This document shows positions 52,024 to 61,459 of a DNA stretch of 64,000 nucleotides, in pieces. The notes under the pieces are model-generated. The model searched no databases. It was not told the DNA's origin and saw nothing but the letters and a program-made list of their open reading frames with translations. The stretch is from NCBI GenBank assembly GCA_018819105.1, contig JAHJQV010000065.1:85768-149767 (forward strand). The letters are read 5' to 3'. The stretch's first letter is position 1; each line of letters starts with the position of its first letter. The stretch comes from Gammaproteobacteria bacterium. Lineage in GTDB: Bacteria > Pseudomonadota > Gammaproteobacteria > Xanthomonadales > Wenzhouxiangellaceae. Both the position numbers and the translations under genes were made by a program.

Positions 52024-52139
52024 TTAGCAGGCTGTTGCATAACAGCCTGCTAAGTGCCCTAACGATGCGAGGCGCTGACATGCGCCGCGCCTAAGCGAGT
52101 TGAAAAGTCCAGGGATGGACTTTTTCAACATCCTGTTAA
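52024..52139. mobile_element. 116-bp MITE-like element with imperfect terminal inverted repeats
   Basis: The left end TTAGCAGGCTGTTGCA (52024-52039) and the inverse of the right end, TTAACAGGATGTTGAA (52139-52124), match at 13 of 16 positions. Near the left end is a perfect 14-bp stem with GCAT loop (52023-52054). Near the right end is AAAAGTCC-AGGGAT-GGACTTTT. The element encodes nothing and lies directly before the CorC-like gene, into whose frame it adds spurious upstream codons. Confidence 0.6.
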
Positions 52140-52186
52140 ACTCATTGTCTGACCACCCGCACACACCCGCAAACACCCGAAATCCA

Positions 52187-53284
52187 ATGACATTACTGCT
52201 GCTGTATCTGTTGCTCGCCGTCGGCATTTCATTTCTGTGCTCGATACTCGAGGCCGTGATCCTGTCGGTGACCCCGTCCCACATCGCCATGCTGAATGAC
52301 CGCAAGCAGGGCAGTGGCGCACTGTTGTCCACGCTCAAGCAGGACATCAACCGGCCGCTGGCCGCCATCCTCAGCCTGAACACCATTGCCCACACTTTCG
52401 GTGCCGCTGGTGTGGGTGCACAGTCACTGGTGGTGTTCGGCAATGCCTATGTCAGCATCACCTCGGCCATCGTCACCCTGCTCATTCTGGTGTTCTCCGA
52501 GATCATTCCGAAAACGCTGGGGGCCATCCACTGGCAGGCGCTGGCCGGCTTCACTGCCCGCGCCTGCGTGGTGCTGATTGTGCTCACCTGGCCGCTGGTG
52601 AAACTGTCGCAGTGGATCACCAGACTGCTGGCAGCAGGCAAAACACCGCCAACACTGAGCCGGGAGGAATTCCAGGCCATGGCCAGAATGGGGCTTGATC
52701 AGGGCATCTTCGAGCAGCAGGAATCCAACATCTTTCACAACCTGATCCGCTTCAATGTGATCAGGGTGCACGACATCATGACCCCCAGGGTGGTGGTGCA
52801 TAAGCTGCAGCAGGACATGCCACTGGCCGAACTTGCTGACGGCATCGGCGAGGTGCCATTTTCGCGGCTGCCGATCTTTGCGCAATCCGACGAGCACATC
52901 ACCGGCTATGTGCTGAAAAACGACATCATGCTGGCGCTGGCACGCGGTGAGGACCAGCGCGCATTGCACGAACTCAAGCGCGAGGTGGCCTTTGTGCCCG
53001 AGTTCATTTCGCTACAGGATCTGTTCAAGCAACTGCTGCATGAGCAGGAGCACTTTGCCGTGGTGGTGGATGAATACGGCGATCTCACCGGCGTGGTGAC
53101 CATGGAAGACGTGCTGGAAACCCTGCTCGGCATGGAAATCGTCGATGAGAGCGACAGCATCGAGGATCTGCGCAAGATGGCGCGCGAACGCTGGCACCGG
53201 CGTGCCGCACGCCTGGGCATCAGCCTGCCTGAGGAAATCACGGATACCGGCAGCACCGACGATCTCGCGAATCATTCTGCATAA
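52187..53284 (+). CDS. CNNM/CorC-HlyC family membrane protein with CBS domains
   Basis: The 365-residue protein starts at ATG 52187 (MTLLLLYLLLAVGISFLCSI), which matches family N termini; earlier codons lie in the MITE. An N-terminal DUF21 membrane domain of about four helices (LILVFSEIIPKTLGAIHW) is followed by a pair of CBS domains: VHDIMTPRVVVHKLQQDMPL and HFAVVVDEYGDLTGVVTMED. Relatives act in magnesium or cobalt homeostasis. The ribosome site is poor. Confidence 0.92.
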   Translation: MTLLLLYLLLAVGISFLCSILEAVILSVTPSHIAMLNDRKQGSGALLSTLKQDINRPLAAILSLNTIAHTFGAAGVGAQSLVVFGNAYVSITSAIVTLLILVFSEIIPKTLGAIHWQALAGFTARACVVLIVLTWPLVKLSQWITRLLAAGKTPPTLSREEFQAMARMGLDQGIFEQQESNIFHNLIRFNVIRVHDIMTPRVVVHKLQQDMPLAELADGIGEVPFSRLPIFAQSDEHITGYVLKNDIMLALARGEDQRALHELKREVAFVPEFISLQDLFKQLLHEQEHFAVVVDEYGDLTGVVTMEDVLETLLGMEIVDESDSIEDLRKMARERWHRRAARLGISLPEEITDTGSTDDLANHSA

Positions 53285-53333
53285 ACGCCCATTGGGGCAT
53301 AATGGTGACGGACCCAGCGGACAGACTCTGCCC

Positions 53334-54077
53334 ATGGACTATGATGAAACCCTATACCTGCTGCGCATTGAACTGGTCAAGCTGCAGCGGCATGTGATCA
53401 GCCACAACGAGCGCCTGCTGGTGATCTTTGAAGGTCGCGACGCGGCCGGCAAGGACGGCACGCTGCGGCGCATCATCCGTCACCTCAGCCCGCGCGATTT
53501 TCGCGTCGTGGCGCTGCCGAAACCATCGGATCGGGAAGAGAGCCAGTGGTATTTTCAGCGCTATACCCAGCATCTGCCGGCAGCCGGCGAGATCGTCTTC
53601 TTCAACCGCAGCTGGTACAACCGCGCCGGCGTGGAGCCGGTCATGGGCTTTTGCACCGAGCAGGAATATCACCGCTTCATGAGCACCGTGCTGGATTACG
53701 AATCCATGCTGATCCAGTCCGGCATCCGGCTGATCAAATACTATCTCGACATCGATTATCAGACACAGCAGTCCAGGCTGCTGGAGCGGCGCAGCAATCC
53801 GCTGAAACAGTGGAAGATCAGCCCCATTGATGCCGTGGCGCTGGAACACTGGGACAGCTACACCAGTCATCGCGATGCCATGCTGCAGCGCACCCACTCG
53901 GCCATGTCACCATGGACCGTGGTCGACAACAACGACAAGCAAACCGGGCGCATCAACGCCATCTGCGATCTGCTGGAGCGACTGCATTACGACGACAAGG
54001 ACCATGCCCTGCTGCTACCGGATCGCGACAAGGTGTTCCGCTATGATGCCGAGCATGCCGAGAAACTTTCCCGCTGA
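53334..54077 (+). CDS. ppk2: Polyphosphate kinase 2 (PPK2 family)
   Basis: The 247-residue single-domain protein uses polyphosphate to phosphorylate nucleotides. Walker A is FEGRDAAGKDGTLRRIIRHL, with GKDG where many class I enzymes have GKGG. The Walker-B and lid region is PKPSDREESQWYFQRYTQHL and VFFNRSWYNRAGVEPVMGFC. ATG 53334 starts MDYDETLYLLRIELVKLQ; the open frame upstream overlaps the CorC-like gene and lacks homology. It adds to ppk1/ppx at the left end of the window. Confidence 0.94.
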   Translation: MDYDETLYLLRIELVKLQRHVISHNERLLVIFEGRDAAGKDGTLRRIIRHLSPRDFRVVALPKPSDREESQWYFQRYTQHLPAAGEIVFFNRSWYNRAGVEPVMGFCTEQEYHRFMSTVLDYESMLIQSGIRLIKYYLDIDYQTQQSRLLERRSNPLKQWKISPIDAVALEHWDSYTSHRDAMLQRTHSAMSPWTVVDNNDKQTGRINAICDLLERLHYDDKDHALLLPDRDKVFRYDAEHAEKLSR

Positions 54078-54265
54078 GGTGCATTCGCGGCTATAATGTG
54101 CCCACGATGCCGCCCGGTCAGCATCGCACTCGCGGTTAGATGTCGGCACTTATGCCTGACGGTTCACTCTGAACATGCCCCGTTTACCCATCTTAGTTTT
54201 TCGCCTGGACCGGCTCTTGAATCGCGCTGATGCGCATTCAGGTACAGGCACTCAGGAGTTATCCA

Positions 54266-55558
54266 ATGTCTTTTCAAGATTTCGGCCTTATGGCTGAACT
54301 GCTGCGCGCGATCGAAGAGCAGCAATACACCACCCCGACCCCGATCCAGGCGCAGGCCATACCGGCCATCCTTGCCGGCGGCGACATCATGGCGGCAGCG
54401 CAGACCGGCACCGGCAAAACCGCCGGCTTCACCCTGCCGCTGCTGCAGCGTCTGATGGTCAATCGCAGCGACAGCAGCAACCGCAAGGTGCGCGCGCTGA
54501 TCCTGGCACCGACACGCGAGCTGGCGGCACAGGTGGAACAGAGTGTGGTCACCTATGGCCGCCATCTGCCGCTGAAGTCAATGACCATCTTTGGTGGCGT
54601 CGGCATGCAGCCGCAGGTGAACAAACTGCGTCGTGGCGTCGACATTCTGGTGGCCACGCCCGGCCGGCTGATGGACCACATGCAGCGCGGCACGGTCAAG
54701 CTCGATGGCGTGGAAATACTGGTTCTGGACGAAGCCGATCGCATGCTGGACATGGGCTTTATCCATGACATCAAGCGCATCATCAAGACCATGCCGCGGG
54801 CACGCCAGACCCTGCTGTTCTCGGCCACGTTCTCGAAAGAGATCGGCATTCTCGCCGAAGAGATGCTGCGCAGCCCCACACGCATTGATGTGGCACCGCG
54901 CAACACCGCTGCTGAAACCGTCAATCAGAGCGTTTACCCGGTACACCAGAACGACAAACGCGCCCTGCTGCAACACCTGGTGTGCACCGGCAAATGGGAG
55001 CAGGTGCTGGTATTCGCCCGCACCAAGCATGGTGCCGATCGCCTGGCCAAACAGCTGGATCGCGAGGGCCTCACCGCCACCGCCATCCATGGCAACAAGT
55101 CCCAGGGCGCACGCACCAAGGCGCTGCATGAATTCAAAAGCAACCAGGTTCGCATTCTGGTCGCCACCGACATCGCCGCACGCGGACTGGACATCGATCA
55201 TCTGCCACATGTGGTCAATTTTGACCTGCCCTCGGTGGCCGAGGACTACGTGCATCGCATCGGTCGTACCGGTCGTGCCGGTCGCGGTGGTGAAGCCATC
55301 TCGCTGGTGAGCCCGGAAGAGAGCAAAAATCTGCGCGAAATCGAAAAGCTGCTGCGCAAGCCGATCACCCAGCTGCAGGCCGAAGGCTTTGAACCGTCCA
55401 TCGTGGCCCACATCAAACCTGCCCCGCAGGGTCGGCCCGGTGGTGGCAAGCCACGCGGCAACCCGCACGGCAAGCGTCCGGCCAACAAGAGCCGGGGTCG
55501 CAACCGCGCCAACGCTGGCGGCGGCGGTGGCAAGCCACAGCCACGACGCGGCAGATAA
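54266..55558 (+). CDS. rhlE: DEAD-box ATP-dependent RNA helicase (RhlE-like)
   Basis: The 430-residue protein starts at ATG 54266 with AGGAG 8 nt before it. Helicase motifs appear in order: Q motif [27 protein letters not shown], Ia [74 protein letters not shown] Gly/Arg/Lys-rich tail (from ~395) follows, as in RhlE. Roles are ribosome assembly and RNA turnover. A strong terminator lies downstream. Confidence 0.95.
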   Translation: MSFQDFGLMAELLRAIEEQQYTTPTPIQAQAIPAILAGGDIMAAAQTGTGKTAGFTLPLLQRLMVNRSDSSNRKVRALILAPTRELAAQVEQSVVTYGRHLPLKSMTIFGGVGMQPQVNKLRRGVDILVATPGRLMDHMQRGTVKLDGVEILVLDEADRMLDMGFIHDIKRIIKTMPRARQTLLFSATFSKEIGILAEEMLRSPTRIDVAPRNTAAETVNQSVYPVHQNDKRALLQHLVCTGKWEQVLVFARTKHGADRLAKQLDREGLTATAIHGNKSQGARTKALHEFKSNQVRILVATDIAARGLDIDHLPHVVNFDLPSVAEDYVHRIGRTGRAGRGGEAISLVSPEESKNLREIEKLLRKPITQLQAEGFEPSIVAHIKPAPQGRPGGGKPRGNPHGKRPANKSRGRNRANAGGGGGKPQPRRGR

Positions 55559-55578
55559 TCTGCCGACATCACTGCATC

Positions 55579-55605
55579 AAGCCGGGGTCCTGCCCCGGCT
55601 TTTTT
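55579..55605 (+). terminator. Intrinsic terminator of rhlE
   Basis: AAGCCGGGG-TCCTG-CCCCGGCTT (55579-55601) is a 9-bp stem with a 5-nt loop, followed by a T-tract to 55605. It begins 20 bp after the rhlE stop codon. Confidence 0.93.
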
Positions 55606-55734
55606 GTGCACCGCCTGCAGTGCCGGCATGCCTCGCCGCCGGACAACGCCGAGTTGCATGCCCGGCAGCTGACGGGCAGGCCCGTAGCCAAGCCCTTGCG
55701 CCGGAAGGCAGGGTCTGTTGCGCCTGTGTATCAA

Positions 55735-55839
55735 GATCAAAACACCACTCTGCAGCACCAGTGATTCTCGATCAAAACACCACTCTGGAGCGCCAGCGAC
55801 TCTCGCTCGAAACAACGCTCTGGAGCGCCAGCGTCCCCG
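55735..55839. repeat. Three tandem copies of a 35-bp repeat
   Basis: Units start at 55735, 55770 and 55805. The first two begin GATCAAAACACCACTCTG and the third GCTCGAAACAACGCTCTG; each continues with a GAGCGCCAGCG-like segment. The last copy merges into the hairpin GCCAGCG-TCCC-CGCTGGC (55827-55844). The divergence among copies suggests age. Confidence 0.8.
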
Positions 55840-55844
55840 CTGGC
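55811..55844 (-). repeat. Dispersed REP-like hairpin element, copy 1
   Basis: Inverse complement of this segment starts GGCCAGCGGGGACGCTGGCG and continues CTCCAGAGCGTTGTT. It is nearly the same as 58858-58892. Its core is a 7-bp stem GCCAGCG/CGCTGGC. Confidence 0.65.
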
Positions 55845-56042
55845 CTTGTTTCGTGTCACTAACTGCTCGTACCCATGCTTTCGCCTGGAATGCACAGAAC
55901 CTGGGCGCTGTCACGCAGCCGTATGAAGGCCCTGCATGGAAAGCGCAGAGCATGACAGTCCGATAAGAGCGCAGTCTCCGGCAGGCGAATTCACAGCACG
56001 GCCTGCTATGATGAGCGCCAGGCAAGAAACCATCGGACTGCA

Positions 56043-57473
56043 ATGACCCACATGACGCTGAACAACCCGTTTACCGGCGAGCAGGTGTTTGCCGCCGGCA
56101 GCGAAACCCGCGAGCAGGTGCTGCAGCGCGCCCGCAGGGCGCAGACCGCCAGCCACGCCTGGTCGCAGCTGGAAGTTACCGTGCGTGCCGATCTGCTGCG
56201 CCAGGCGCTGAACCATTTCGAACAGCACGCCGATGACATCGCCGCCGGCATCACCCGGGAAATGGGCAAGCCGCTGGCAGCAGCGCACGAAGAGCTGCAG
56301 TTCATGCTTGAGCGCGCCCGCAGCATGTGCGATTTTGCCAGCGACGGCGCGCTGCATGCCGTGGATCTGAGCAACTACCACGACGCGCAGTTCAGCGGCC
56401 GCATCGAATACCGCGCCAAAGGTGTGGTGTTCATCATCACGCCGTGGAATTACCCGCTGTTCTGCGCCATCAACGGCAGCATCGCTGCGCTGCTGGCCGG
56501 CAATGCGGTGCTGCTCAAGCACAGCACCACGCCCTCGGTGGGGGAACATTTCCAGCGCGCCTTTGGTGAGCTGGCAGGCATTGCTGATCTGCTGCAACAT
56601 GTGCTGGTGGATTTCGCCACCTCGGCCGAGCTGATTGAGCATGGTGACATCAACCACGTCATCTTCACCGGCTCGGTGCGCGGCGGCCAGAGCATTGCCC
56701 ACAGCGTGGCCAGAAGATGCCTGAACGATGTGCACAATCCCTTCATCCAGTGCTCGCTGGAGCTGGGCAGCAACGATGCCGCCTACATCGCCGCCGATGC
56801 CGATCTGGACCATGCCGCGCTGTGGGCGGTGAAGATCGGCCGCCTGCACAATTCCGGCCAGTCCTGCTGCGCGGTCAAGCGCGTGTATTGTCATGCCAGC
56901 AGCTACGACGAGTTTCTGCAGCGTGCCAGCGACATCATGGCGGCTGAGGTCAGCGGTGATCCGCTGGCTGCCGACACCACGCTGGGCCCACTGTTTGGCG
57001 GTGATCAGGCGGTGCAGGCGCTGCAGGCGATGATCGACGATGCCATGGCCAAAGCTGCCAGAGCCGTTTGCGGTGGCGGCAGCGAACGCATCGGCCAGGC
57101 GCTGTTCCTGCAGCCAACGCTGCTGGCCGACTGCCGCCACGACATGCAGGTCATGCACGAGGAAACCTTCGGCCCGGTCCTGCCGGTGATGCCGGTAAAC
57201 GAGGATGCGCAGGCCATCGAACTGGTCGGCGACAGCCGTTATGGCCTGACCAGTTCGATATTCACCACCTCGCGTGCACGCGCCGAGCAGTTTATTCAGG
57301 CGATGCATTCCGGCACCGTGTACGTCAACGCCTGCAACTTTGTCGATGCCAGGCTGGGCTGGATCGGCCACGGCCACTCCGGCAACGGTGCCATCGCACT
57401 GTCGCCACTGGGACTGCAGGCGCTCAGCGCGGCCCATTCGATCAACATCAACCCGGAATTGCTGCATGACTGA
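56043..57473 (+). CDS. NAD(P)-dependent aldehyde dehydrogenase (succinate-semialdehyde dehydrogenase-like)
   Basis: The 476-residue ALDH superfamily enzyme has the cofactor region VVFIITPWNYPLFCAINGSI, the FTGSVRGGQ glycine motif, catalytic Glu in LELGSNDAAYIAADAD, and the catalytic Cys in HNSGQSCCAVKR, with two adjacent cysteines. GPVLPVMPVNEDAQAIEL is near the C terminus. ELGSNDA instead of the usual ELGGxxP is a notable variant, shared with short succinate-semialdehyde dehydrogenases. It overlaps the downstream M20 amidohydrolase gene by 8 bp, so the two probably act together on one substrate. Confidence 0.9.
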   Translation: MTHMTLNNPFTGEQVFAAGSETREQVLQRARRAQTASHAWSQLEVTVRADLLRQALNHFEQHADDIAAGITREMGKPLAAAHEELQFMLERARSMCDFASDGALHAVDLSNYHDAQFSGRIEYRAKGVVFIITPWNYPLFCAINGSIAALLAGNAVLLKHSTTPSVGEHFQRAFGELAGIADLLQHVLVDFATSAELIEHGDINHVIFTGSVRGGQSIAHSVARRCLNDVHNPFIQCSLELGSNDAAYIAADADLDHAALWAVKIGRLHNSGQSCCAVKRVYCHASSYDEFLQRASDIMAAEVSGDPLAADTTLGPLFGGDQAVQALQAMIDDAMAKAARAVCGGGSERIGQALFLQPTLLADCRHDMQVMHEETFGPVLPVMPVNEDAQAIELVGDSRYGLTSSIFTTSRARAEQFIQAMHSGTVYVNACNFVDARLGWIGHGHSGNGAIALSPLGLQALSAAHSININPELLHD

Positions 57474-58851
57474 ATCCCGCCTGCCCACAGCTGGCAGCAA
57501 TGTATCTGGCGCAAGTGTACTGCCGCTGCACAGCGATACAGCGCGCACCGCCAGATTGGCGAAACTGCGCCAGGATCTGCACCGGCATCCAGAGCTGTCG
57601 TGGCTGGAATACCGCACCACAGCGCTGATTGCCGCGCGGCTGCAGGCGCTGGGTTTTACCGTGCGCGCAGGTGCCGAGTTGTATCAACAGCCACCGCACA
57701 ACTGGCCGGACGCCACCACCCGCGCCGCAGCCTGGCAGCGTGCTGCGGCGTCACTGGGTAGCGAGCAGCACTGGCTGCAGGCCTGTCGCAGCGGTTACAG
57801 CGGTGTGGTGGCCACCCTGGACAGCGGACGTCCCGGCCCCTGCGTCGGCTATCGCTTCGACATGGATGCGCTGCCGATCCGCGAAGCAGCCAGCGCCGAT
57901 CATCAGCCACACCGACAGGGTTTTGCCTCACAGCACGACGGCGTCATGCATGCCTGCGGTCACGACGGCCATGTCAGTGCCGGGCTGGGGCTGGCTGAAC
58001 ACCTGGCCCAAAGCCTGCAACAGCAACCGCCCGGCTGGTCGGGCAAAGTGCATCTGTTCTTCCAGCCGGCCGAGGAAGTTGCCGGCGGCGGCCGGTATTT
58101 TGCCGAGCTGCCGGAGCTGGCCGAAGTCCAGCGTTTTGCCTCGTTTCACATCGGCATCACCGGCCGTCGTGAGATCGTGCTGGATGCCACCTGGCTGGCA
58201 GCCCGCATCATTGATGTCAACCTGCATGGCCGTTCCAGTCATGCCGGCAACGCACCGCAGGACGGCAACAACGCCCTGCTCGCAGCCTGCACCGCAATCC
58301 AGAATCTGTATGCACTGCCTCGCCACAGTGGCGGCATGACACGGGTCAATGTCGGCCGTCTGCATTCTGCCAATGCACACAACGTGATCAGTGATCACAG
58401 CAGTTTTCGACTGGAGGTACGCGGCAGCGACGATGCCGTCTGTGACGCCCTGCTGGCGCGTGCCGAGGCGGTCATCCACGGTGCCGCCAGCATGCACGGC
58501 TGCAGTGCCGAAACCGCCACCGTGAGCCGCTTTGAGGCACAGGACAACCACCCGGCGCTGGTGCAGCAACTGCAGGCCGCGCTGCTCGCCACCGGCCTGG
58601 CACCGCAGGCGGTGCGCATCTCACATCGGGTGCCCGCCAGCGAGGATGCCACCAGCATGTCACGCGTGGTGCAGCAAAACGGTGGCACCGCAACCCACCT
58701 GCTGATCGGTTGCGACACCCGCGGCGGCCACCACAACCCGCGCTTCGATTTTGACGAAGACCTGCTGCCCTGGGCGGTGGACGTGCTCGCACTGGTGCTG
58801 CATACCGACCAGCAAGTGTCTGCATCAGCAGAAACTCACCGCAAGCGATAA
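57466..58851 (+). CDS. M20D-family amidohydrolase (IAA-amino acid hydrolase / AbgA-like)
   Basis: The 461-residue protein starts at ATG 57466 (MTESRLPTAGSN). Metal ligands are in the HACGHDGHVSAGLG motif and catalytic Glu-Glu in LFFQPAEEVAGGG. The N terminus has LRQDLHRHPELSWLEYRTT and GYRFDMDALPIRE. These enzymes hydrolyse N-acyl amino acids or related amides. No signal peptide, so cytoplasmic. It overlaps the aldehyde dehydrogenase gene. Confidence 0.92.
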   Translation: MTESRLPTAGSNVSGASVLPLHSDTARTARLAKLRQDLHRHPELSWLEYRTTALIAARLQALGFTVRAGAELYQQPPHNWPDATTRAAAWQRAAASLGSEQHWLQACRSGYSGVVATLDSGRPGPCVGYRFDMDALPIREAASADHQPHRQGFASQHDGVMHACGHDGHVSAGLGLAEHLAQSLQQQPPGWSGKVHLFFQPAEEVAGGGRYFAELPELAEVQRFASFHIGITGRREIVLDATWLAARIIDVNLHGRSSHAGNAPQDGNNALLAACTAIQNLYALPRHSGGMTRVNVGRLHSANAHNVISDHSSFRLEVRGSDDAVCDALLARAEAVIHGAASMHGCSAETATVSRFEAQDNHPALVQQLQAALLATGLAPQAVRISHRVPASEDATSMSRVVQQNGGTATHLLIGCDTRGGHHNPRFDFDEDLLPWAVDVLALVLHTDQQVSASAETHRKR

Positions 58852-58857
58852 TTCAAT

Positions 58858-58892
58858 GGCCAGCGGGACGCTGGCGCTCCTGAGCGTTGCTC
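58858..58892 (+). repeat. Dispersed REP-like hairpin element, copy 2
   Basis: GGCCAGCGGGACGCTGGCGC followed by TCCTGAGCGTTGCTCC, with stem GCCAGCG-GGA-CGCTGGC (58859-58875). It lies in the 76-bp gap between convergent genes and matches the inverse of 55811-55844 with few differences. It may serve as a terminator-like or REP element. Confidence 0.65.
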
Positions 58893-58927
58893 CAGAACAT
58901 CACTCCGGGCTGACATTTGCAATCAGC

Positions 58928-59599
58928 TCAGATGATGCCCAACTCAAACGCCTTCAGCACGGCACGGGTGCGATCGCGCACGCCCATTTTCGACAGGATG
59001 CTGGAAACGTGATTTTTCACTGTGCCTTCGGCCACCTCCAGCGAACTGGCGATTTCCTTGTTGGAGAAACCACTGGCCATCAGCCGCAGGATTTCGGTTT
59101 CCCGGTTGGTCAGCGGATCGGGCTGCTCCAGGCTGTCAAAGCCGGTGTGCATGCCGGTGAGGCCCTCCATCAGACGCTCGGTAAAGGCCGGTTTGACGAT
59201 GGAGCCACCGGCGGCCACGGTCTCGATGCCTTCCACCAGCTGTTCCAGCGACACGTCCTTGAGCAGATAACCTCGGGCACCGGCCTTGATACCGGCCAGC
59301 ACCAGTTCATCGTCGTCAAACGTGGTCAGGATGATGGTCGGCGGCTGCTGTTCCACCTGCTTGCTCTCACGCAGCACATCCAGCCCTGATTTCACCGGCA
59401 TGCGCATGTCCAGCAGCATGACATCGGGCTGCAGTTCGGCGAGGATCATCAGCGCCTGCTCGCCATCGGAAGCCTCGGCGATCACTTCAATGTGATCGGC
59501 CAGTTCCAGCAGGCTGCGCACACCGCTGCGCACCAGGTTCTGGTCGTCCACCAGCATCACGCGGATGTGCTGCTTGGCGGAAGTCGCTGTGTTGTTCAT
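58928..59599 (-). CDS. NarL/FixJ-family response regulator
   Basis: The 223-residue regulator starts at ATG 59599 (MNNTATSAKQHIRVMLVDDQ). The receiver shows VMLVDDQNLVRSGVRSLLEL, phospho-acceptor Asp in PDVMLLDMRMPVKSG and GARGYLLKDVSLEQLVEGI. The LuxR helix-turn-helix is LTNRETEILRLMASGFSNKE and EGTVKNHVSSILSKMGVRDR. The ATG overlaps the stop of the kinase gene (ATGA). The target genes are unknown. Confidence 0.95.
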   Translation of the reverse strand: MNNTATSAKQHIRVMLVDDQNLVRSGVRSLLELADHIEVIAEASDGEQALMILAELQPDVMLLDMRMPVKSGLDVLRESKQVEQQPPTIILTTFDDDELVLAGIKAGARGYLLKDVSLEQLVEGIETVAAGGSIVKPAFTERLMEGLTGMHTGFDSLEQPDPLTNRETEILRLMASGFSNKEIASSLEVAEGTVKNHVSSILSKMGVRDRTRAVLKAFELGII

Positions 59600-60780
59600 A
59601 CCGTGTGCTCCACTGGCAGATGTATCTGTAAGGAAAAGCCATGACCCTGCGCGGTGTGCAGCTGCAGCTCGCCGCCGAGCTGGCGCAGACGCTCGCGCAT
59701 GCCGCGCAGACCATTGCCGATGTCGGTGGCGTCGGCCCCGCGACCATCGTCGCGCACGTTCAGCTCCAGTGTCTGGGCGGCGCTGTGCAGCGACAGCCAC
59801 AGATTGTCGGCCCCGGAATGGCGCACGGCATTGGTGATGGCTTCCTGCGCACAGCGCAACAGCACCTGCGCGCGCTGCGGATCGGTGACCTTGAAATCGG
59901 TCGGAATGTCCAGGTGAATGCGTGGCCTGGGCACGCCTTCAGTGAGCATGCGCACGGCATCGGCCAGATTGACACCATCGTTACTGCGCATTTCGCTGAC
60001 CACCTCGCGCACGTCGGTGAGCAGCAGGCGGGCAATGGAGCGCGCCTGCTCGACGTGCTCCAGCGCCTTGCCTTCGATCAGATGCGTGGACACCTCCAGG
60101 TTCAGTGTCAGCGCGGTAAGGTGATGCCCGACCAGATCGTGCAGTTCGCGCGCAATGCGCACGCGCTCGGCAATGCGCGTGTTTTCGGTGAGCAGGCTTT
60201 GCGTGGCGCGCAGCTCGGAGTTGACCCGGCTCAGTTCGGCGCTGGTCTGCGACAGCTCGCGTGCGGCCATGGAGGCGATGTAGGCAAAAAAGCCCAGACC
60301 AAGAAACGTCGCCCCCAGCAGAATGGCGATGGCCGGCACCAGCTCGGGATTGCGCATCGCCGCCAGCGACACCAGCACGCTTTGCAGCGTCATCCAGGTG
60401 ATGCCAATGCGCGGCGCACACACCCACGGCAGCAGGCTGGCCACCACCATCGACAGCATGCCGCCGATGCCGCCGGAGGTAAACCAGGAACTGGCCACCG
60501 CCGCCAGGCTCATGATGCCCAGATAAAACCACCACGGCCGCTGCGGCACACCAGGCCAGTGCCACACCGCCTGCAGATACACGCCACCAAACAACAGTTC
60601 TGCTGCCCACCAGCCGAGGTAATTGCCCGCCTCCAGAGGCTCGTCGGTGAGCACCGGTGCCACCACCAGCGCCAGCATCGAGGTCAGCCATATCACCAGG
60701 CCAGCGTATTTCAGCAGATCCGAATCGGTGTAAACTGGCAGACGTCTGGACACAGATGACTCAATCATTGCAACAACCAT
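59596..60780 (-). CDS. NarL-type sensor histidine kinase with membrane N terminus
   Basis: 394 residues (ATG 60768 is an alternative start). About five membrane helices (to ~175) lead into a HisKA_3 domain with AERVRIARELHDLVGHHLTA. The HATPase_c domain shows N-box QEAITNAVRHSGADNLWLSL and DDGRGADATDIGNGLRGMRE. It is co-translated with the downstream response regulator. The signal sensed is unknown; with no extracytoplasmic domain it may sense the membrane or cytoplasm. Confidence 0.94.
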   Translation of the reverse strand: MVVAMIESSVSRRLPVYTDSDLLKYAGLVIWLTSMLALVVAPVLTDEPLEAGNYLGWWAAELLFGGVYLQAVWHWPGVPQRPWWFYLGIMSLAAVASSWFTSGGIGGMLSMVVASLLPWVCAPRIGITWMTLQSVLVSLAAMRNPELVPAIAILLGATFLGLGFFAYIASMAARELSQTSAELSRVNSELRATQSLLTENTRIAERVRIARELHDLVGHHLTALTLNLEVSTHLIEGKALEHVEQARSIARLLLTDVREVVSEMRSNDGVNLADAVRMLTEGVPRPRIHLDIPTDFKVTDPQRAQVLLRCAQEAITNAVRHSGADNLWLSLHSAAQTLELNVRDDGRGADATDIGNGLRGMRERLRQLGGELQLHTAQGHGFSLQIHLPVEHTV

Positions 60781-60813
60781 TGCACCATTCTAGCCGTTGC
60801 CAGCAGGCATTGT

Positions 60814-61428
60814 ATGTCCCTGAAGTCACAGCCGAAACAACACGCCAGCGCAGTCAGCGATAACGGCCACGCCCGCGCCGGGCAGAACGCCGCAACAGAG
60901 CGCGTGAGCAACTGGCTGCAGCACGCCGAGGCATTGCAGGCACTGCTGCATCCGTATGGCCTGGACATCGTCCTTGTACGCCACGACGAGACCATCCCCG
61001 GCAGCTACTGGGGCGACTCGGAAGCCGGTCTGATCGGCAATCGGCTGTACCTGCGCGACGACACCCCGCTGCACTCGGCGCTGCACGAAGCCTGTCATTA
61101 CCTGTGCATGGACGACGCACGCCGCGCCCAACTGCACACCGATGCCGCCGGCGACTACGACGAGGAAAACGCCGTCTGCTACCTGCAGATCGTCCTTGCC
61201 GACCGCATCAGCGGCTACAGCCGGCAACAGATGTTCGCCGACATGGACGCCTGGGGCTACAGCTTTCGGCTGGGCTCTGCACAGGCCTGGTTTGAGCAGG
61301 ATGCTGAGGATGCGCGGAATTGGCTATTGCGGCGGGGGTTGTTACAGAACATGTCAGCAACAAGCAATCCGTCAACAGCAAGAAGTGAACAACCGACACC
61401 GCTTATGCAGGATCTGCCCAGAGCTTGA
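60814..61428 (+). CDS. Hypothetical protein with HExxH zincin-like motif
   Basis: The 204-residue soluble protein contains HSALHEACHYLCMDD at about residues 87-101, a HExxH metal-protease-type motif in a helix. GDYDEENAVCYLQIVLADR follows, where the Glu-Glu could supply the third metal ligand (inference). SYWGDSEAGLIGNRLYLRDD precedes it, as the strand before the active-site helix of zincins would. No signal peptide. No named family is recognised. It is divergent from the kinase gene and convergent with the toxin gene. Confidence 0.72.
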   Translation: MSLKSQPKQHASAVSDNGHARAGQNAATERVSNWLQHAEALQALLHPYGLDIVLVRHDETIPGSYWGDSEAGLIGNRLYLRDDTPLHSALHEACHYLCMDDARRAQLHTDAAGDYDEENAVCYLQIVLADRISGYSRQQMFADMDAWGYSFRLGSAQAWFEQDAEDARNWLLRRGLLQNMSATSNPSTARSEQPTPLMQDLPRA

Positions 61429-61459
61429 TGGCCGCTACTTGCGTGTCACAAGAGCGACT

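Larger units (their letters stand above)
55606..56042. other. Gene-free region with repeats upstream of the aldehyde dehydrogenase
   Basis: 437 bp without a convincing gene. The first ~125 bp show no structure I can name. 55735-55844 holds three tandem 35-bp repeats ending in a REP-like hairpin. The remainder (to 56042) should contain the promoter of the aldehyde dehydrogenase gene, but no clear hexamers are seen. Confidence 0.5.
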
